The notes beneath the pieces were generated by a model. The model was not told the DNA's origin, searched no databases, and saw only the letters and a list, made by a program, of their open reading frames with translations. Below, piece after piece: positions 37,343 through 46,354 of a stretch of 64,000 bases of DNA; positions within the stretch are counted from its first letter, which is position 1; each line of letters starts with the position of its first letter. Made by a program: the position numbers and the translations under genes. Source of the DNA: CAVYWD01 sp963772225 (GTDB lineage: Bacteria; Myxococcota; Myxococcia; Myxococcales; UBA5297); NCBI GenBank assembly GCA_963772225.1, contig CAVYWD010000002.1:1116001-1180000 (forward strand). The letters run 5' to 3'.

Positions 37343-39046
37343 GTGTCGACGAACTACAACGACTTCCGCGTCAAGACCGCCGCTGCCCCGCCGGGCAGGG
37401 TCTCGGTGGCGCGAGGGCGAGGGGCGGTGGCCTCCGTCTCCCGCGAGGCGAGCGAGCTCGCCATCTCCGTCCTCAAGGACGGGGGCAACGCCTTCGACGC
37501 CGCGTTCTCACTGGCCTTCTCCTTGTGCGTCCACCACCCGCAGGCCGGGAACATCGGAGGCGGCGGCTACCTGCTCTTCCAGGAGAAGGGCGCCGCCCGG
37601 CCCACCACCTTCAATTACCGGGAGCAGGCGCCGGCCCGCGCGCGCCGCGAGGCGTTCCTGCTCCCCGACGGGTCGCCCGACCCGGACAAGACCGCCTTCG
37701 GCCCGACCTCGGTCTGCGTCCCGGGGACGGTGAAGGCCTTCTTCGCCCTCCAGAGCCGGTATGGCCAGCTCGAGGCGCGCGACCTGCTCCTGCCCATCGC
37801 CCGGCGGGCCGAGGAGGGCGCGCGGGTCACGCGGTACGAGGCCGAGTGCCTCAACCGCCTTTCGCCCAAGCTCGCCGCCTCGGCCGAGTCCCGGCGCGTC
37901 TACGTGAAGAGCTCCCCGTTCGCGGCCGGCGACATCTTGCGCAACCCGCTCCTGGCGCGGACCCTGGAAGAGCTGGCCAAGGAGGGCGAGGCCGCGTTCT
38001 ACCGCGGGCGCATCGCGGAGCTCATCGTCCGCGACCTGAGCGCGCACGGCGGATTTCTGACCGCCGAGGACCTCTTGCGCTACGAGGTCCGCGAGCTCGC
38101 GCCCATCTCCGCCGAGGTGCGCGGCCAGCGCGTCTGGTCGGCGCCGCCCGAGTCAGGGGGCGCCATCCTGCTCGACATCCTGGGCATCCTCGACCGCGAC
38201 GAGTTCTACCGCGAGCGGCCGGGCACGCCCCGGTTCCAGCACTTCTTGGCGCAGGCCTCGAAAATCGCCTTCGTCAACCGGCTGGACTACCTGGGCGACG
38301 TGCCGCTCGAGAGGAACGCGGTCTACGCGGCGCTCCTCGACCGGACCGACGCCGCGCGCCTCTTCGGCCTCATCGACCCCGAGCGCGACACGGCGACCGA
38401 CGCGCTCCTGAAGAAGGTCCGCGACGGCCGACCGGCGGCCCGCGCCGCGGCGCCCGAAGGGGGCGCCAACACCACGCACTTCGCGGTCATCGACGCTGAA
38501 GGAAACGCGGTGTCCAACTCGTACACCATGAACCTGCGCTACGGGTCCAAGTGGACCGTCGAAGGCGCGGGGTTCCTGCTCAACGGCAGCGTCGATTCGT
38601 TTTCCTTCTTGGAAGGGAAGGAGAACTACTTCGGGGTCATCGGCAGCGAGCCCAACCTGTTCGCGCCGGGCAAGCGGCCGGCGAGCAACATGGCGCCGGC
38701 GCTGGTCACGAAAGGCGGCCGGGTGACCATGGCCCTGGGCACGCCCGGCGGCCCCACCATCCCCACGACGCTGGCCACGGCGCTCGCCGCGCGGCTGGGC
38801 CATGGGCTCGACCCGGCGGCCATCGTCCAGGCCGGCCGGATGCACCACCAGGCCTGGCCCGACGTGCTCTACGAGGAGACGGGCACGGTGCCCAAGGAGA
38901 TGGTCGCGGCGATGGCGGCCATGGGCTATGAGGTCAAGGACAAGCACGAGCTCATCTGCGACCTCCACGGCGTCTTCCGCGACGGCGACGAGGTGACCGC
39001 GGTGAGCGACTACCGGCGCGAGGGCCTCGCGCTCGCGGTGCCCTGA
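37343..39046 (+). CDS. ggt: Gamma-glutamyltransferase family protein
   Basis: A 567-residue protein of the gamma-glutamyltranspeptidase family, Ntn-hydrolases that act on glutathione and related gamma-glutamyl compounds. The GTG at 37343 was chosen because an upstream in-frame ATG at 37259 lies in the repeat. Family motifs: GNAFDAAFSLAFSLCVHHP, GNIGGGGYLL, the autoprocessing and nucleophile region GGANTTHFAVIDAEGNAVSN (the Thr pair), GKRPASNMAPALV, and GTPGGPTIPTTLATAL. Most GGTs are periplasmic; no signal peptide is visible with this start, so the location is unclear. The following methyltransferase starts 2 bp after the stop. Confidence 0.9.
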   Translation: MSTNYNDFRVKTAAAPPGRVSVARGRGAVASVSREASELAISVLKDGGNAFDAAFSLAFSLCVHHPQAGNIGGGGYLLFQEKGAARPTTFNYREQAPARARREAFLLPDGSPDPDKTAFGPTSVCVPGTVKAFFALQSRYGQLEARDLLLPIARRAEEGARVTRYEAECLNRLSPKLAASAESRRVYVKSSPFAAGDILRNPLLARTLEELAKEGEAAFYRGRIAELIVRDLSAHGGFLTAEDLLRYEVRELAPISAEVRGQRVWSAPPESGGAILLDILGILDRDEFYRERPGTPRFQHFLAQASKIAFVNRLDYLGDVPLERNAVYAALLDRTDAARLFGLIDPERDTATDALLKKVRDGRPAARAAAPEGGANTTHFAVIDAEGNAVSNSYTMNLRYGSKWTVEGAGFLLNGSVDSFSFLEGKENYFGVIGSEPNLFAPGKRPASNMAPALVTKGGRVTMALGTPGGPTIPTTLATALAARLGHGLDPAAIVQAGRMHHQAWPDVLYEETGTVPKEMVAAMAAMGYEVKDKHELICDLHGVFRDGDEVTAVSDYRREGLALAVP

Positions 39047-39048
39047 GC

Positions 39049-39582
39049 GTGCTCGCCCCGGCCCTGGTCCTCGCCGTCTTCGCGGCGATGGGGCTCCTGC
39101 TCGCCTCCCTGAGCGCGCTCCAGCGGACCGGCGTGCCGGTGCGGTCCTCGAGCGACCAGGCCATCGACGCGGCGCTCGGGCTCCTGGCGCTTCGGCCGGG
39201 CGAGCGGTTCTGTGACCTGGGCTGCGGCACCGGGAAGGCCTTGAGGGCAGCGCGCGCGCGGTGCGACGTCGCGGCCCTGGGCTTCGAGCTCAACCCATTC
39301 GCCTTCGCGGCCACCTGGCTGCGGTCCAATCGCCGCACGCGGGTGCGCTGGAGGGATTTCCGCAAGGCCGACTTATCGTCCGTCGACGCCGCATTCGCCT
39401 ACCTGATGCCGCGGTGTTTGGAGGAGGTCGCGCCGCTGCTGCAGCACCGGATGCGGCCTGGGGCGCGGCTCGCCACCATCCACTTTCAGATTCCGGGATG
39501 GACGCCGGTCGAGCGCCGGGAGGTGGGCCGGCAGAGGGAGCCGGTGTACCTGTACGTGGTCGGGCGAGCGGGCGCGCCTTGA
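39049..39582 (+). CDS. Membrane-anchored SAM-dependent methyltransferase
   Basis: A 177-residue protein. The GTG start at 39049 lies 2 bp after the ggt stop, so translation is coupled. A single N-terminal membrane helix (residues about 3-24) is followed by a class I methyltransferase core: CDLGCGTGKALRAARARCDV (motif I), ALGFELNPFAFA, and AAFAYLMPRCLEEVAPLLQ. It is short for the class. The substrate is unknown. Confidence 0.8.
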   Translation: MLAPALVLAVFAAMGLLLASLSALQRTGVPVRSSSDQAIDAALGLLALRPGERFCDLGCGTGKALRAARARCDVAALGFELNPFAFAATWLRSNRRTRVRWRDFRKADLSSVDAAFAYLMPRCLEEVAPLLQHRMRPGARLATIHFQIPGWTPVERREVGRQREPVYLYVVGRAGAP

Positions 39583-39666
39583 GGTGAAAGAACTTCCCCT
39601 GCCCTTCATCCAAGAATCTAGGATGGCGGGCCCATCGAGCTTCACGCTTCACGAAAGAGGAGCACC

Positions 39667-39948
39667 ATGCTCAAGAACAACAGCTTCTTCGAGGGAAAGG
39701 TCCAGAGCGTCGGCTTCGAGCGGAACGGCCGGCGACAGACGGTCGGCGTCATCGACGTCGGCGAGTTCCATTTCAATACGGACGCGCCCGAGCGGATGAC
39801 CGTTCTGTCCGGCGAGCTGTGGGCCAAGGTGCCCGGCGAGACGGCCTGGCGCGCGTTCCCGGCGGGGACGGCTTTCGAGGTGCCGGGGAAGAGCGGGTTC
39901 GACGTGAAGGCGAGTGCGCCGGCGGCGTATTTGTGCGAGTTCCTGTAG
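39667..39948 (+). CDS. ppnP: Pyrimidine/purine nucleoside phosphorylase PpnP
   Basis: A 93-residue small cupin of the DUF1255/PpnP family, which phosphorolyses a broad range of nucleosides to base plus ribose-1-phosphate. The sequence MLKNNSFFEGKVQSVGFE, TVGVIDVGEFHFNTDAPE and MTVLSGELWAKVPG matches the family closely, and the length is exact. AGGAG lies five bases before the ATG. Confidence 0.94.
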   Translation: MLKNNSFFEGKVQSVGFERNGRRQTVGVIDVGEFHFNTDAPERMTVLSGELWAKVPGETAWRAFPAGTAFEVPGKSGFDVKASAPAAYLCEFL

Positions 39949-40072
39949 GAGGCGATTGCGGAAGAAGCCCTTGCTCGTGAAACCTTTGCTCGGGTCGGAC
40001 CGTCCTGCCGCATGTGCCGATCCGAGCTCGTTGGCGCGTCGCTGGGCCTTCTGCGACGGAAGGAGTATGATC

Positions 40073-40408
40073 ATGCAGAAGAATGGCGAACGCGGTGTAC
40101 GCCTTCGCGCTTTCCTGCATGTCATTGTCTCGGGCGCTGTGGCCGTCATCCTCGTGGCCCTCTTGCTGATGAGGGGAGAGGTTGGCGGCCGCCGCGGAAT
40201 TCTCCTGGTCACGGCATTACCTTGTGCGTGGTTTCTTGTCCAGATGGCGGCACTGGTCACGGGCGTGCCATTTGTGACGATGGCCAAGAAATGGGACTCG
40301 CTGGCGGCCGCGCACAGATTCCTATTCGGCGTGACGATTCTTGCGGTTGCTTTCCTGGTTTTCGGCGGAGTCGGCCTCGCCGTGGCCATGTCGCTTTCGG
40401 CGCCCTGA
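40073..40408 (+). CDS. Small membrane protein, unknown function
   Basis: A 111-residue protein with three predicted membrane helices (about 12-30, 40-62 and 84-108). The ATG at 40073 is favoured over the one at 40067 by the AAGGAG spacing of seven bases. No named family recognised. It is preceded by ppnP on the same strand, 124 bp away, and converges with the large minus-strand gene starting at 43569. Confidence 0.65.
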   Translation: MQKNGERGVRLRAFLHVIVSGAVAVILVALLLMRGEVGGRRGILLVTALPCAWFLVQMAALVTGVPFVTMAKKWDSLAAAHRFLFGVTILAVAFLVFGGVGLAVAMSLSAP

Positions 40409-40566
40409 ACGAGCGATTCGGGCGCTCGGTCTAGGCGCCTGCTATTTCTCGCGCAATTACTTCGCACCTCGATGTGCACGCATCACTGCCCAAGGCTTTC
40501 AAATCCCCGCGCGCTTACGCTTGCGGCTCCTATCGGGCGGCGCGAAGGGTGAGTGAATCGATTCGG

Positions 40567-43500
40567 TTACGGCTTCAAAATCGTCGCCCGGCTCTTTCTT
40601 CCGTCCAAGAGAATGGTGAGCGGCTTCGCCAGCCGCACGAGCCGGACCTCCGCCGTCTCGAACGCCGTGGGCTGTCCGGCGAGCCATTCGAAGTCGAACG
40701 CCCGCTCTCCCTCCGCCGCCGGCCGGTCCGCGCTCGGCAAGGTGAGGTATCCGATCCGGAAGCTCGTCACATTATGAAAGAAATGCGCCCCCTGCGACGG
40801 CTCGACCTCGCGGTCTTTGAAGCTCGTCTCCACAATGACCCGCGCCCCGGCGATCTGCGCCCATTTCACCGGAATCCCCAGCCGCGGATCCGACGAGCCC
40901 CACCGCCCCGGGCCTACCAGCAGATACGGCCGCCCCTCCGCGCAAAGCCGCGCGTTCACCTCGCCCACCTGCCCCGCAATGGCCTTGGTCTCGTGCGCCT
41001 CCAGGTCGTGCCGCTTCATCACCACCACGTCGCGCACGTCCTCGATGATGCCGTGCCCCAGGCTCCGGTGCGTCCGGCACAGCACCCGCTCCTCCGGAAC
41101 CGCCTCCGTGTCCACCGCGCTCTCGATGAGCTGCATGGCCTGCGGTCGCACCTGCAGCACCGCGAGGCAGGGCTGCGCCGCCGCCTCGTCCGCTCCGGGC
41201 ACGCCCCAGGCCCCCGCGTCGAGCGCGAACTCCACCTCCACCGGACAGCCCATCCCCTCGTGGAAGAGCGCCAAAAGGTCGCAGAGCGCCGGCGCCAGCG
41301 GCAGCGCGCCCCACTTGAGAATGTTGTGGAACGTCACCACCCGCGGCCCCGGGTCGCTCAGGTTGTCGCGGATCAGGTCGTCATCGGGGCTGTAGACGCT
41401 GCCGGCGAGCGCCAAGGTCCCGTCCGGCTCGGCGTCCGCCACGTCGAGGCGCAGAATCGACGAGTCCGATGCCCCCGAGAGCTCCACCCGCGTCCTCGAC
41501 AAATCGAGCGCGCAAAACTGGCGCTGCGAGAATTGTAGGTAATCCCTGGCCGAGGCGAATTGCGGCAACAAGGACGGCGCCGCCGGCGAGAATTGCAGCG
41601 CCGCGCCCCCTTGCACGATGGTGTGGCCGAGCCCCAGGGCGACCATCGCCAGCCCGTCCTCCGGCCGCTGCGCGCCGATGGGATAGTGGTTGTACGAGAC
41701 CGCCACGCCCGACAGGTGCGGGTAGAAGCGCTGGCCGTGCCGGCCCCCGACGAGCTCCTGGATGAGCACGGCCATCTTCTCTTCTTCGATGGAATACGGC
41801 GTCCGCTCGATATAGGCCCTCGCATCCTCGGAATAGGTCGAGGCATACACGGCGCGGACCGCCGCGCAAAGCTCCTCGAACCGCACCTGCGGGTCCGGGT
41901 GGTTGTTCGGCAGCATCACGGTGGCGTAAATGCCAGCGAACGGCTGCAGCTGGCTGTCCTCGAGCAGGCTGGAGGACCGCACCGCCAGCGGCCCGTGGAG
42001 AGTGGCGACGACCCGGCGCAGGTCCGCGGCCAAAGGCTCGGAGAGCCTCGCCGCCAGGCAGCGCGCGAGCACGGTTCGCCCGTCGACGTTCTTGAGCCCG
42101 CCCTCGAGAATTCGATTCGCCTCGAAGAAGCGATCGAACTCGTCGGTGGGAATGACCACCGAGCGCGGGACCTTGACCGCCATCGCCTCGTAGCGCCGGG
42201 CCAGGTCGTGCCGCGCCAGAATGGACGAGACGAACGCGAGCCCCCGCGCCTTGCCGCCGATGGAGCCTTTGCCCAGCCTCACGAACGGCGAGCCGGCCGC
42301 CGCGCCGCGGGCGGAGAAGTCGGTGATCACGCCCTCTTGCTGCCGCTGCCGCCACGCCTCCAGCGTCTTGAGCAGGTACTGTCGCAGGGCCTCCAGGTCG
42401 CCGAACTCCAGGGTCTTGCGCGGCTTCAGCTCGTTCGCCAGGGCGAACATGCACCGGGCCATCAGCCAGAGCGAGAAGTGGTTCCGCGTCGCGTGGAACT
42501 CCAGCGACGCCGCCGGCAGTGTCCGGAGCTCTCGCTCCAGCTCGTAGACGTCGCGCGCTCGCCCCACCTCGGTCCGGTCCGGAAGGCGGAAGACGAAGTC
42601 CCCGAAGCCGAGGCTCTCGGTCACGAACAGGCGAATCTGCTTCAGCAGGCTCGTCGAGCTCTTGTCCGCGTAGTGCACCCCCAGCGCCGCCGCGCGCACC
42701 TCGTTCTTGGGGTCGGCCGACTGGAGCAGCACCGCGAGCTCCGGCTCCTCCGCTCGAACCAGGCGGACGAGGTCGAAGCCGGCGCTCGGGTCGAGCTCGC
42801 CGCCGCGCGGAAACTCCACGTCGCTCACCAGCGCCACCACGTATTCTTGGTAGCGCCGAAAGAAGCCCACCGCCTCCTCGTAGCTCCGGGCCAAGAGCAG
42901 CTTGGGGCGCGCGCGCATGCGCATCAGCCGGTGCAGGTCGTTGACGCCCTCGGCGACCAGAGAGCCCGACTGCGTCATCAGCTCGGCGTAAAGGAGGCTC
43001 AAGAAGCTCGAATAGCGCCGGACCGAGTCCTCGACCACGACGATGACCCGCACGCCGGCCTTGGCGGTGTCGGCCGGGGCATTGAGCGCGTCTTCCACCA
43101 GCTTGATGACCGCGAGCAGGATTCGCGCGTCGCCGGTCCACCAGAAGACCCGATCGATGACTTTCGGGTCGACCCCGCCGGGAAAGCTCTTGAGGTCGGC
43201 TTCGGTCAAGACCAGCAGGACCACCGGCATCCCCGGGTAGGCGGCCTTCACCCTGCGACCGAAGGCGGACACGTCGGTGTCGGCGATGCGCGGCATCGCC
43301 ACCACCAGGTCGAAGCGGCGCTCGGCCAAGAGCTCCATCGCCCGGGCGCCGGTCGAGACGTGGGTGACCCGCGGCGCCGAGCTCAAGTTCAGCTCGCTGT
43401 ACTCGGTGAAGATGCGCTCGGTCAGCCGGCCGTCCGCCTCCAGCGTGAACGCGTCATAAGGCGAGGAGACGAGCAAGATCTCCCGGACGCGGTAAGGCAT

Positions 43501-43569
43501 CAAGTCATGGAACTTGAGGTACCACGGGTCCTGCGCGCGGACCTCCTGGCTGCCCAGCTCGGGGATCAT
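40567..43569 (-). CDS. PEP/pyruvate-binding (PPDK_N) protein with receiver-like N-terminus
   Basis: A 1000-residue protein. Residues about 28-130 and 172-320 each look like response-regulator receiver folds (EILLVSSPYDAFTLEADGRL; RVIVVVEDSVRRYSSFLSL, with an acidic pair at E180/D181). Residues about 434-760 form a PEP-synthase-type ATP/pyruvate-binding domain: GKGSIGGKARGLAFVSSIL, GPLAVRSSSLLEDSQLQPFA, YSIEEEKMAVLIQELVGG. The C-terminus carries LVGPGRWGSSDPRLGIPVKW. No phosphohistidine swivel or PEP-binding barrel is visible, so this is not a full PEP synthase; it may be a nucleotide- or metabolite-sensing phosphotransfer protein. The ATG at 43569 lacks a clear ribosome-binding site. Confidence 0.78.
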   Translation of the reverse strand: MIPELGSQEVRAQDPWYLKFHDLMPYRVREILLVSSPYDAFTLEADGRLTERIFTEYSELNLSSAPRVTHVSTGARAMELLAERRFDLVVAMPRIADTDVSAFGRRVKAAYPGMPVVLLVLTEADLKSFPGGVDPKVIDRVFWWTGDARILLAVIKLVEDALNAPADTAKAGVRVIVVVEDSVRRYSSFLSLLYAELMTQSGSLVAEGVNDLHRLMRMRARPKLLLARSYEEAVGFFRRYQEYVVALVSDVEFPRGGELDPSAGFDLVRLVRAEEPELAVLLQSADPKNEVRAAALGVHYADKSSTSLLKQIRLFVTESLGFGDFVFRLPDRTEVGRARDVYELERELRTLPAASLEFHATRNHFSLWLMARCMFALANELKPRKTLEFGDLEALRQYLLKTLEAWRQRQQEGVITDFSARGAAAGSPFVRLGKGSIGGKARGLAFVSSILARHDLARRYEAMAVKVPRSVVIPTDEFDRFFEANRILEGGLKNVDGRTVLARCLAARLSEPLAADLRRVVATLHGPLAVRSSSLLEDSQLQPFAGIYATVMLPNNHPDPQVRFEELCAAVRAVYASTYSEDARAYIERTPYSIEEEKMAVLIQELVGGRHGQRFYPHLSGVAVSYNHYPIGAQRPEDGLAMVALGLGHTIVQGGAALQFSPAAPSLLPQFASARDYLQFSQRQFCALDLSRTRVELSGASDSSILRLDVADAEPDGTLALAGSVYSPDDDLIRDNLSDPGPRVVTFHNILKWGALPLAPALCDLLALFHEGMGCPVEVEFALDAGAWGVPGADEAAAQPCLAVLQVRPQAMQLIESAVDTEAVPEERVLCRTHRSLGHGIIEDVRDVVVMKRHDLEAHETKAIAGQVGEVNARLCAEGRPYLLVGPGRWGSSDPRLGIPVKWAQIAGARVIVETSFKDREVEPSQGAHFFHNVTSFRIGYLTLPSADRPAAEGERAFDFEWLAGQPTAFETAEVRLVRLAKPLTILLDGRKSRATILKP

Positions 43570-43619
43570 GGTTTTGCTCGACCAAAAGGAGCCAGAGAAA
43601 CCACTGACGAATGTACCCA

Positions 43620-43669
43620 CTCCCCCGTCGCCCTCCCCCGTCGCCCTCTCCCCGCAAGCGGGGAGGGGG
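43620..43669. repeat. 13-bp direct repeat and GC-rich hairpin between gdhA and the PPDK_N gene
   Basis: Two copies of CTCCCCCGTCGCC-like sequence are followed by CTCCCCGC-AA-GCGGGGAG, extendable by four more pairs (43644-43669). This 'CCCTCTCCCCGC...GCGGGGAGGGGG' motif resembles dispersed hairpins found in many GC-rich proteobacterial genomes. It may attenuate or stabilise transcripts between the two minus-strand genes. Confidence 0.6.
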
Positions 43670-43703
43670 TTGGGGGGTGAGGAACCCATTCGCACCAAAG
43701 GAG

Positions 43704-45044
43704 CTAGATGACCCCTTGCGCCATCATGGCGTGCGCGACCTTCATGAATCCGGAGATATTGGCCCCGCGCACGTAATCGATGGTCGCGCCCTGCTTGCCG
43801 TGCTCCACGCAGGCGCGGTGAATGGCGATCATGATGTCGTGCAGGCGCCGGTCGACCTCTTCGCGCGTCCAGGAGAGGTGCATGGCGTTCTGCGCCATCT
43901 CCAGGCCGCTCGTCGCCACGCCGCCGGCGTTGGCGGCCTTGCCGGGGGCGAAGAGGATCTTCGCGGCCTGGAAGGCGGCGACGGCCTCGTGCGTGGACGG
44001 CATGTTCGCGCCTTCGACCACGCAGGTGCAGCCGTTGGCGAGGAGCGCCTTGGCGTCCTCGGCGTCGAGCTCGTTCTCGCACGCCGTGGGGAAGGCCACG
44101 TCGCAGGGGATGCTCCACGGTCGCCGCTTTTCCAGGAAGCTCGCGCGCGGATACTTCTGCACGTAGACCTTGAGCGAGGCGCGCCGGTTGAAGACCAGGT
44201 CCTTGGTGAAGGCGAGCTTCTCGTCGTCGATGCCGTCGGGGTCGTGCACCGTGCCGTCGTAGTCGGTCATTCCGACGACCTTGCCGCCGAGCTGGTTCAC
44301 CTTTTCCACGGTGTGGAGCCCGACGTTGCCGGCGCCGGAGATGAGAACCGTCTTCCCCTTGAGCCCCTCGCCGCGCGTGGCGAGCATCTCCTGGGCGAAG
44401 TAGGTGGCGCCGTAGCCGGTGGCCTCGGTCCGGACGAGCGAGCCGCCCCACTCCAGCCCCTTGCCGGTGAGGACGCCGGTGAAGGCGTTGCGCAGCTTCT
44501 TGAACATGCCGAACAGGTAGCCGATCTCCCGGCCGCCTACGCCCAGGTCGCCGGCCGGCACGTCCGTGTCTTCGCCGATGTGGCGCCAGAGCTCGGCCAT
44601 GAACGCCTGGCAGAAGCGCATGACCTCATTGTCGCTCTTGCCGCGCGCGTCGAAGTCGCTGCCGCCCTTCCCTCCGCCCATGGGCAAGCCGGTGAGCGCG
44701 TTCTTGAAGGTCTGTTCGAAGCCCAGGAACTTGAGCACGCCCAACGTCACCGACGAGTGGAACCGCAGCCCGCCCTTGAAGGGGCCGATGGCGCTGTTCA
44801 TCTGAACCCGGTAGCCCCGGTTCACCTGCACCTGACCCTTGTCGTCCACCCAGGCCACCCGGAACATCACCACGCGCTCCGGCTCGACCATGCGCTCGAG
44901 CAGCTTCGCCTGCCGGAACGAGGGCGTGGCCTCGACGATGGGCATCACCGACTCGACGACCTCTCGAACCGCCTGGTGAAACTGGGGCTCGGCAGGGTTC
45001 TTTGCGATCACGTCCGCCATGAAAGCATCAACGGCCTTGCTCAT
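43704..45044 (-). CDS. gdhA: NADP-type glutamate dehydrogenase
   Basis: A 446-residue hexameric glutamate dehydrogenase that interconverts 2-oxoglutarate plus ammonia with glutamate. The length and motifs fit the NADP-dependent biosynthetic class: QVNRGYRVQMNSAIGPFKGG, the catalytic Lys in GLPMGGGKGGSDFDARGK, TEATGYGATYFAQEML and the Rossmann SGAGNVGLHTVEK. The ATG at 45044 follows GAGGAG. It reads towards the PPDK_N protein gene (134 bp gap), suggesting a link between nitrogen assimilation and PEP/pyruvate status, but there is no direct evidence of co-regulation. Confidence 0.94.
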   Translation of the reverse strand: MSKAVDAFMADVIAKNPAEPQFHQAVREVVESVMPIVEATPSFRQAKLLERMVEPERVVMFRVAWVDDKGQVQVNRGYRVQMNSAIGPFKGGLRFHSSVTLGVLKFLGFEQTFKNALTGLPMGGGKGGSDFDARGKSDNEVMRFCQAFMAELWRHIGEDTDVPAGDLGVGGREIGYLFGMFKKLRNAFTGVLTGKGLEWGGSLVRTEATGYGATYFAQEMLATRGEGLKGKTVLISGAGNVGLHTVEKVNQLGGKVVGMTDYDGTVHDPDGIDDEKLAFTKDLVFNRRASLKVYVQKYPRASFLEKRRPWSIPCDVAFPTACENELDAEDAKALLANGCTCVVEGANMPSTHEAVAAFQAAKILFAPGKAANAGGVATSGLEMAQNAMHLSWTREEVDRRLHDIMIAIHRACVEHGKQGATIDYVRGANISGFMKVAHAMMAQGVI

Positions 45045-45625
45045 CGCGCCGCTCCTCTCTTGCCGTTCGCCCTCCCCTGGAAGGTTGCCGCCGCCTGCTC
45101 GGAGGCCTGGGCGGGTTGGCCGCCCTGCCCCCAGCCCGTATTCTTAGCGCGATTCGGCGATCGGCGCAATTCGCGCTCCTTTGCGATTCGATTGATACAA
45201 TTCACGTCGGCCCGCCGCCTGCGCCTTCGGGCCAGTCGGTGTGAATTCGGCTTTGAGCTCCCTTCGCGAGGAGCTCTTGCGCAGGGCGGCAAGAGTTTTG
45301 GACTCCAAGCCCCAAGCCTCCGGGCGATTGTCGAGAATGCGAGCCACACCAATAGTCCCCTTGGCGCGACCCCGACGGGCGGACCTTATCGGAGACGCGA
45401 CGTCGCCTTTCGCCCCACGGCGGCGAGGCGCGCAACCGGCCGCCCGCCGCGCCGCCGGCTAAGCGGCGCCGAGCGCACGCGCCAGCGAACTGCACAGCCT
45501 CAGTCGCGGTGTTTCAGAGAAGAGAGCGGCTCGTCGTGAAAGGCCGGGAGCCTCGACGGGAGCTGACGCAAGCGGCGGGCGCTCGCCAGGTTGAGCCGCG
45601 TCCTAAGGCGGCGAGGAGGTGCCCT
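45045..45625. other. Intergenic region with diverged repeat copy D
   Basis: No gene recognised. Bases 45256-45325 resemble part of the interspersed repeat in the same orientation as copy B: AGCTCCCTTCGCGAGG is followed by CTCTTGCGCAGGGCGGCAAG and then TTGGACTCCAAGCCCC, against the TCCCTTCGGCGCG, CTTGTGCAGGCTGGCAA and ACTCCAG blocks of the good copies. The CCCTAACC end is missing. The rest should include the gdhA promoter; no clear boxes seen. Confidence 0.4.
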
Positions 45626-46240
45626 TTGAGTCACACCCTGGAGTCGCTGGTCGAAGGCGGCGCGCCGCTCGAGAGCCTCGCGTCCTTCTGCGACGCGCTC
45701 GACGTCGACGCGAGAGCCGCCGAGGTGCGCACCCTCTCGCGCCGAAGCATTCCCCGGCTCTTCGAGCTCGCCCACCCGCCCGAGGGCCGCGCGCCCCAAG
45801 CGCAGCTCGGCCTCCTCGTCCCTTCAGACGTGCCGTCCGGCCACTCCATCGCCTGGTCCGGCAAGAACAGCCTCCCGGCGTTCAGCCGCTTCTCCAAGCG
45901 CTTCACGCGCTCCTCGGAGCCGAGCAGGGTCATCGGCATGAATGCGCAGTGGTCGAGCTTCGCCACCGGGCCCGGCTATTTCCTCGCCGCCGTCTACGCG
46001 GATCACCCGGAGGAATTCGTCTTCGATTACACCCTCGCTCCGGACGACGCCCCCCCGGGTTGGCCGGCGGTTCACCGCAACGAGTCGGGCCTCGGCGCCA
46101 TCGTATACGGCCATATGGTCGACCACGTGCGGCCGATAGGCCAACACGTGCTGGTCGGCGCCGCGTTCACCACCTCCGGGAAGCCGCGACATATCTACTT
46201 TGCCTTGGCCCGAGGCGCGGTCCTTCCATACGGAAACTAA
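45626..46240 (+). CDS. Hypothetical protein, TTG start
   Basis: A 204-residue protein of unknown function. The TTG at 45626 is chosen because GAGGAGGT lies at ideal distance and the protein-like sequence starts there (SHTLESLVEGGAPLESLASF). It has no signal peptide or membrane helix. Middle segments such as LGLLVPSDVPSGHSIAWSGK, FSRFSKRFTRSSEPSRVIGM and AVYADHPEEFVFDYTLAPD are distinctive, but I do not recognise the family. The gene stands alone between gdhA and the GH48 gene, convergent with the latter. Confidence 0.65.
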   Translation: MSHTLESLVEGGAPLESLASFCDALDVDARAAEVRTLSRRSIPRLFELAHPPEGRAPQAQLGLLVPSDVPSGHSIAWSGKNSLPAFSRFSKRFTRSSEPSRVIGMNAQWSSFATGPGYFLAAVYADHPEEFVFDYTLAPDDAPPGWPAVHRNESGLGAIVYGHMVDHVRPIGQHVLVGAAFTTSGKPRHIYFALARGAVLPYGN

Positions 46241-46269
46241 CGGCGCCGGGGCAGCGCTGTTTCGAAACG

Positions 46270-46332
46270 AAAAAGGGTGCCCCGATGCCGCTCGGCCCAG
46301 GCATCTTGCCCAGGGGACCGGAATCGGGGCAC
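46270..46332 (-). terminator. Intrinsic terminator for the GH48 gene
   Basis: On the minus strand a perfect 10-bp stem GTGCCCCGAT/ATCGGGGCAC (46323-46332 with 46277-46286) encloses a structured loop and is followed by CCTTTTT. It starts 22 bp after the GH48 stop. A 10-bp palindrome GTTTCGAAAC (46259-46268) lies just beyond and may serve the opposite strand. Confidence 0.7.
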
Positions 46333-46354
46333 GAGGCTGAATCGCTAGGTCAGG

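Noticed and set aside
40567..43569. Complete PEP synthase or pyruvate phosphate dikinase
   Set aside because: Only the N-terminal nucleotide/pyruvate-binding domain is recognisable; no swivel His or PEP-utilising barrel motif was found.
41560..43680. Long plus-strand frame antisense to the PPDK_N gene
   Set aside because: The opposite frame has clear conserved domains; this one is Arg/His/Ala-rich without motifs.
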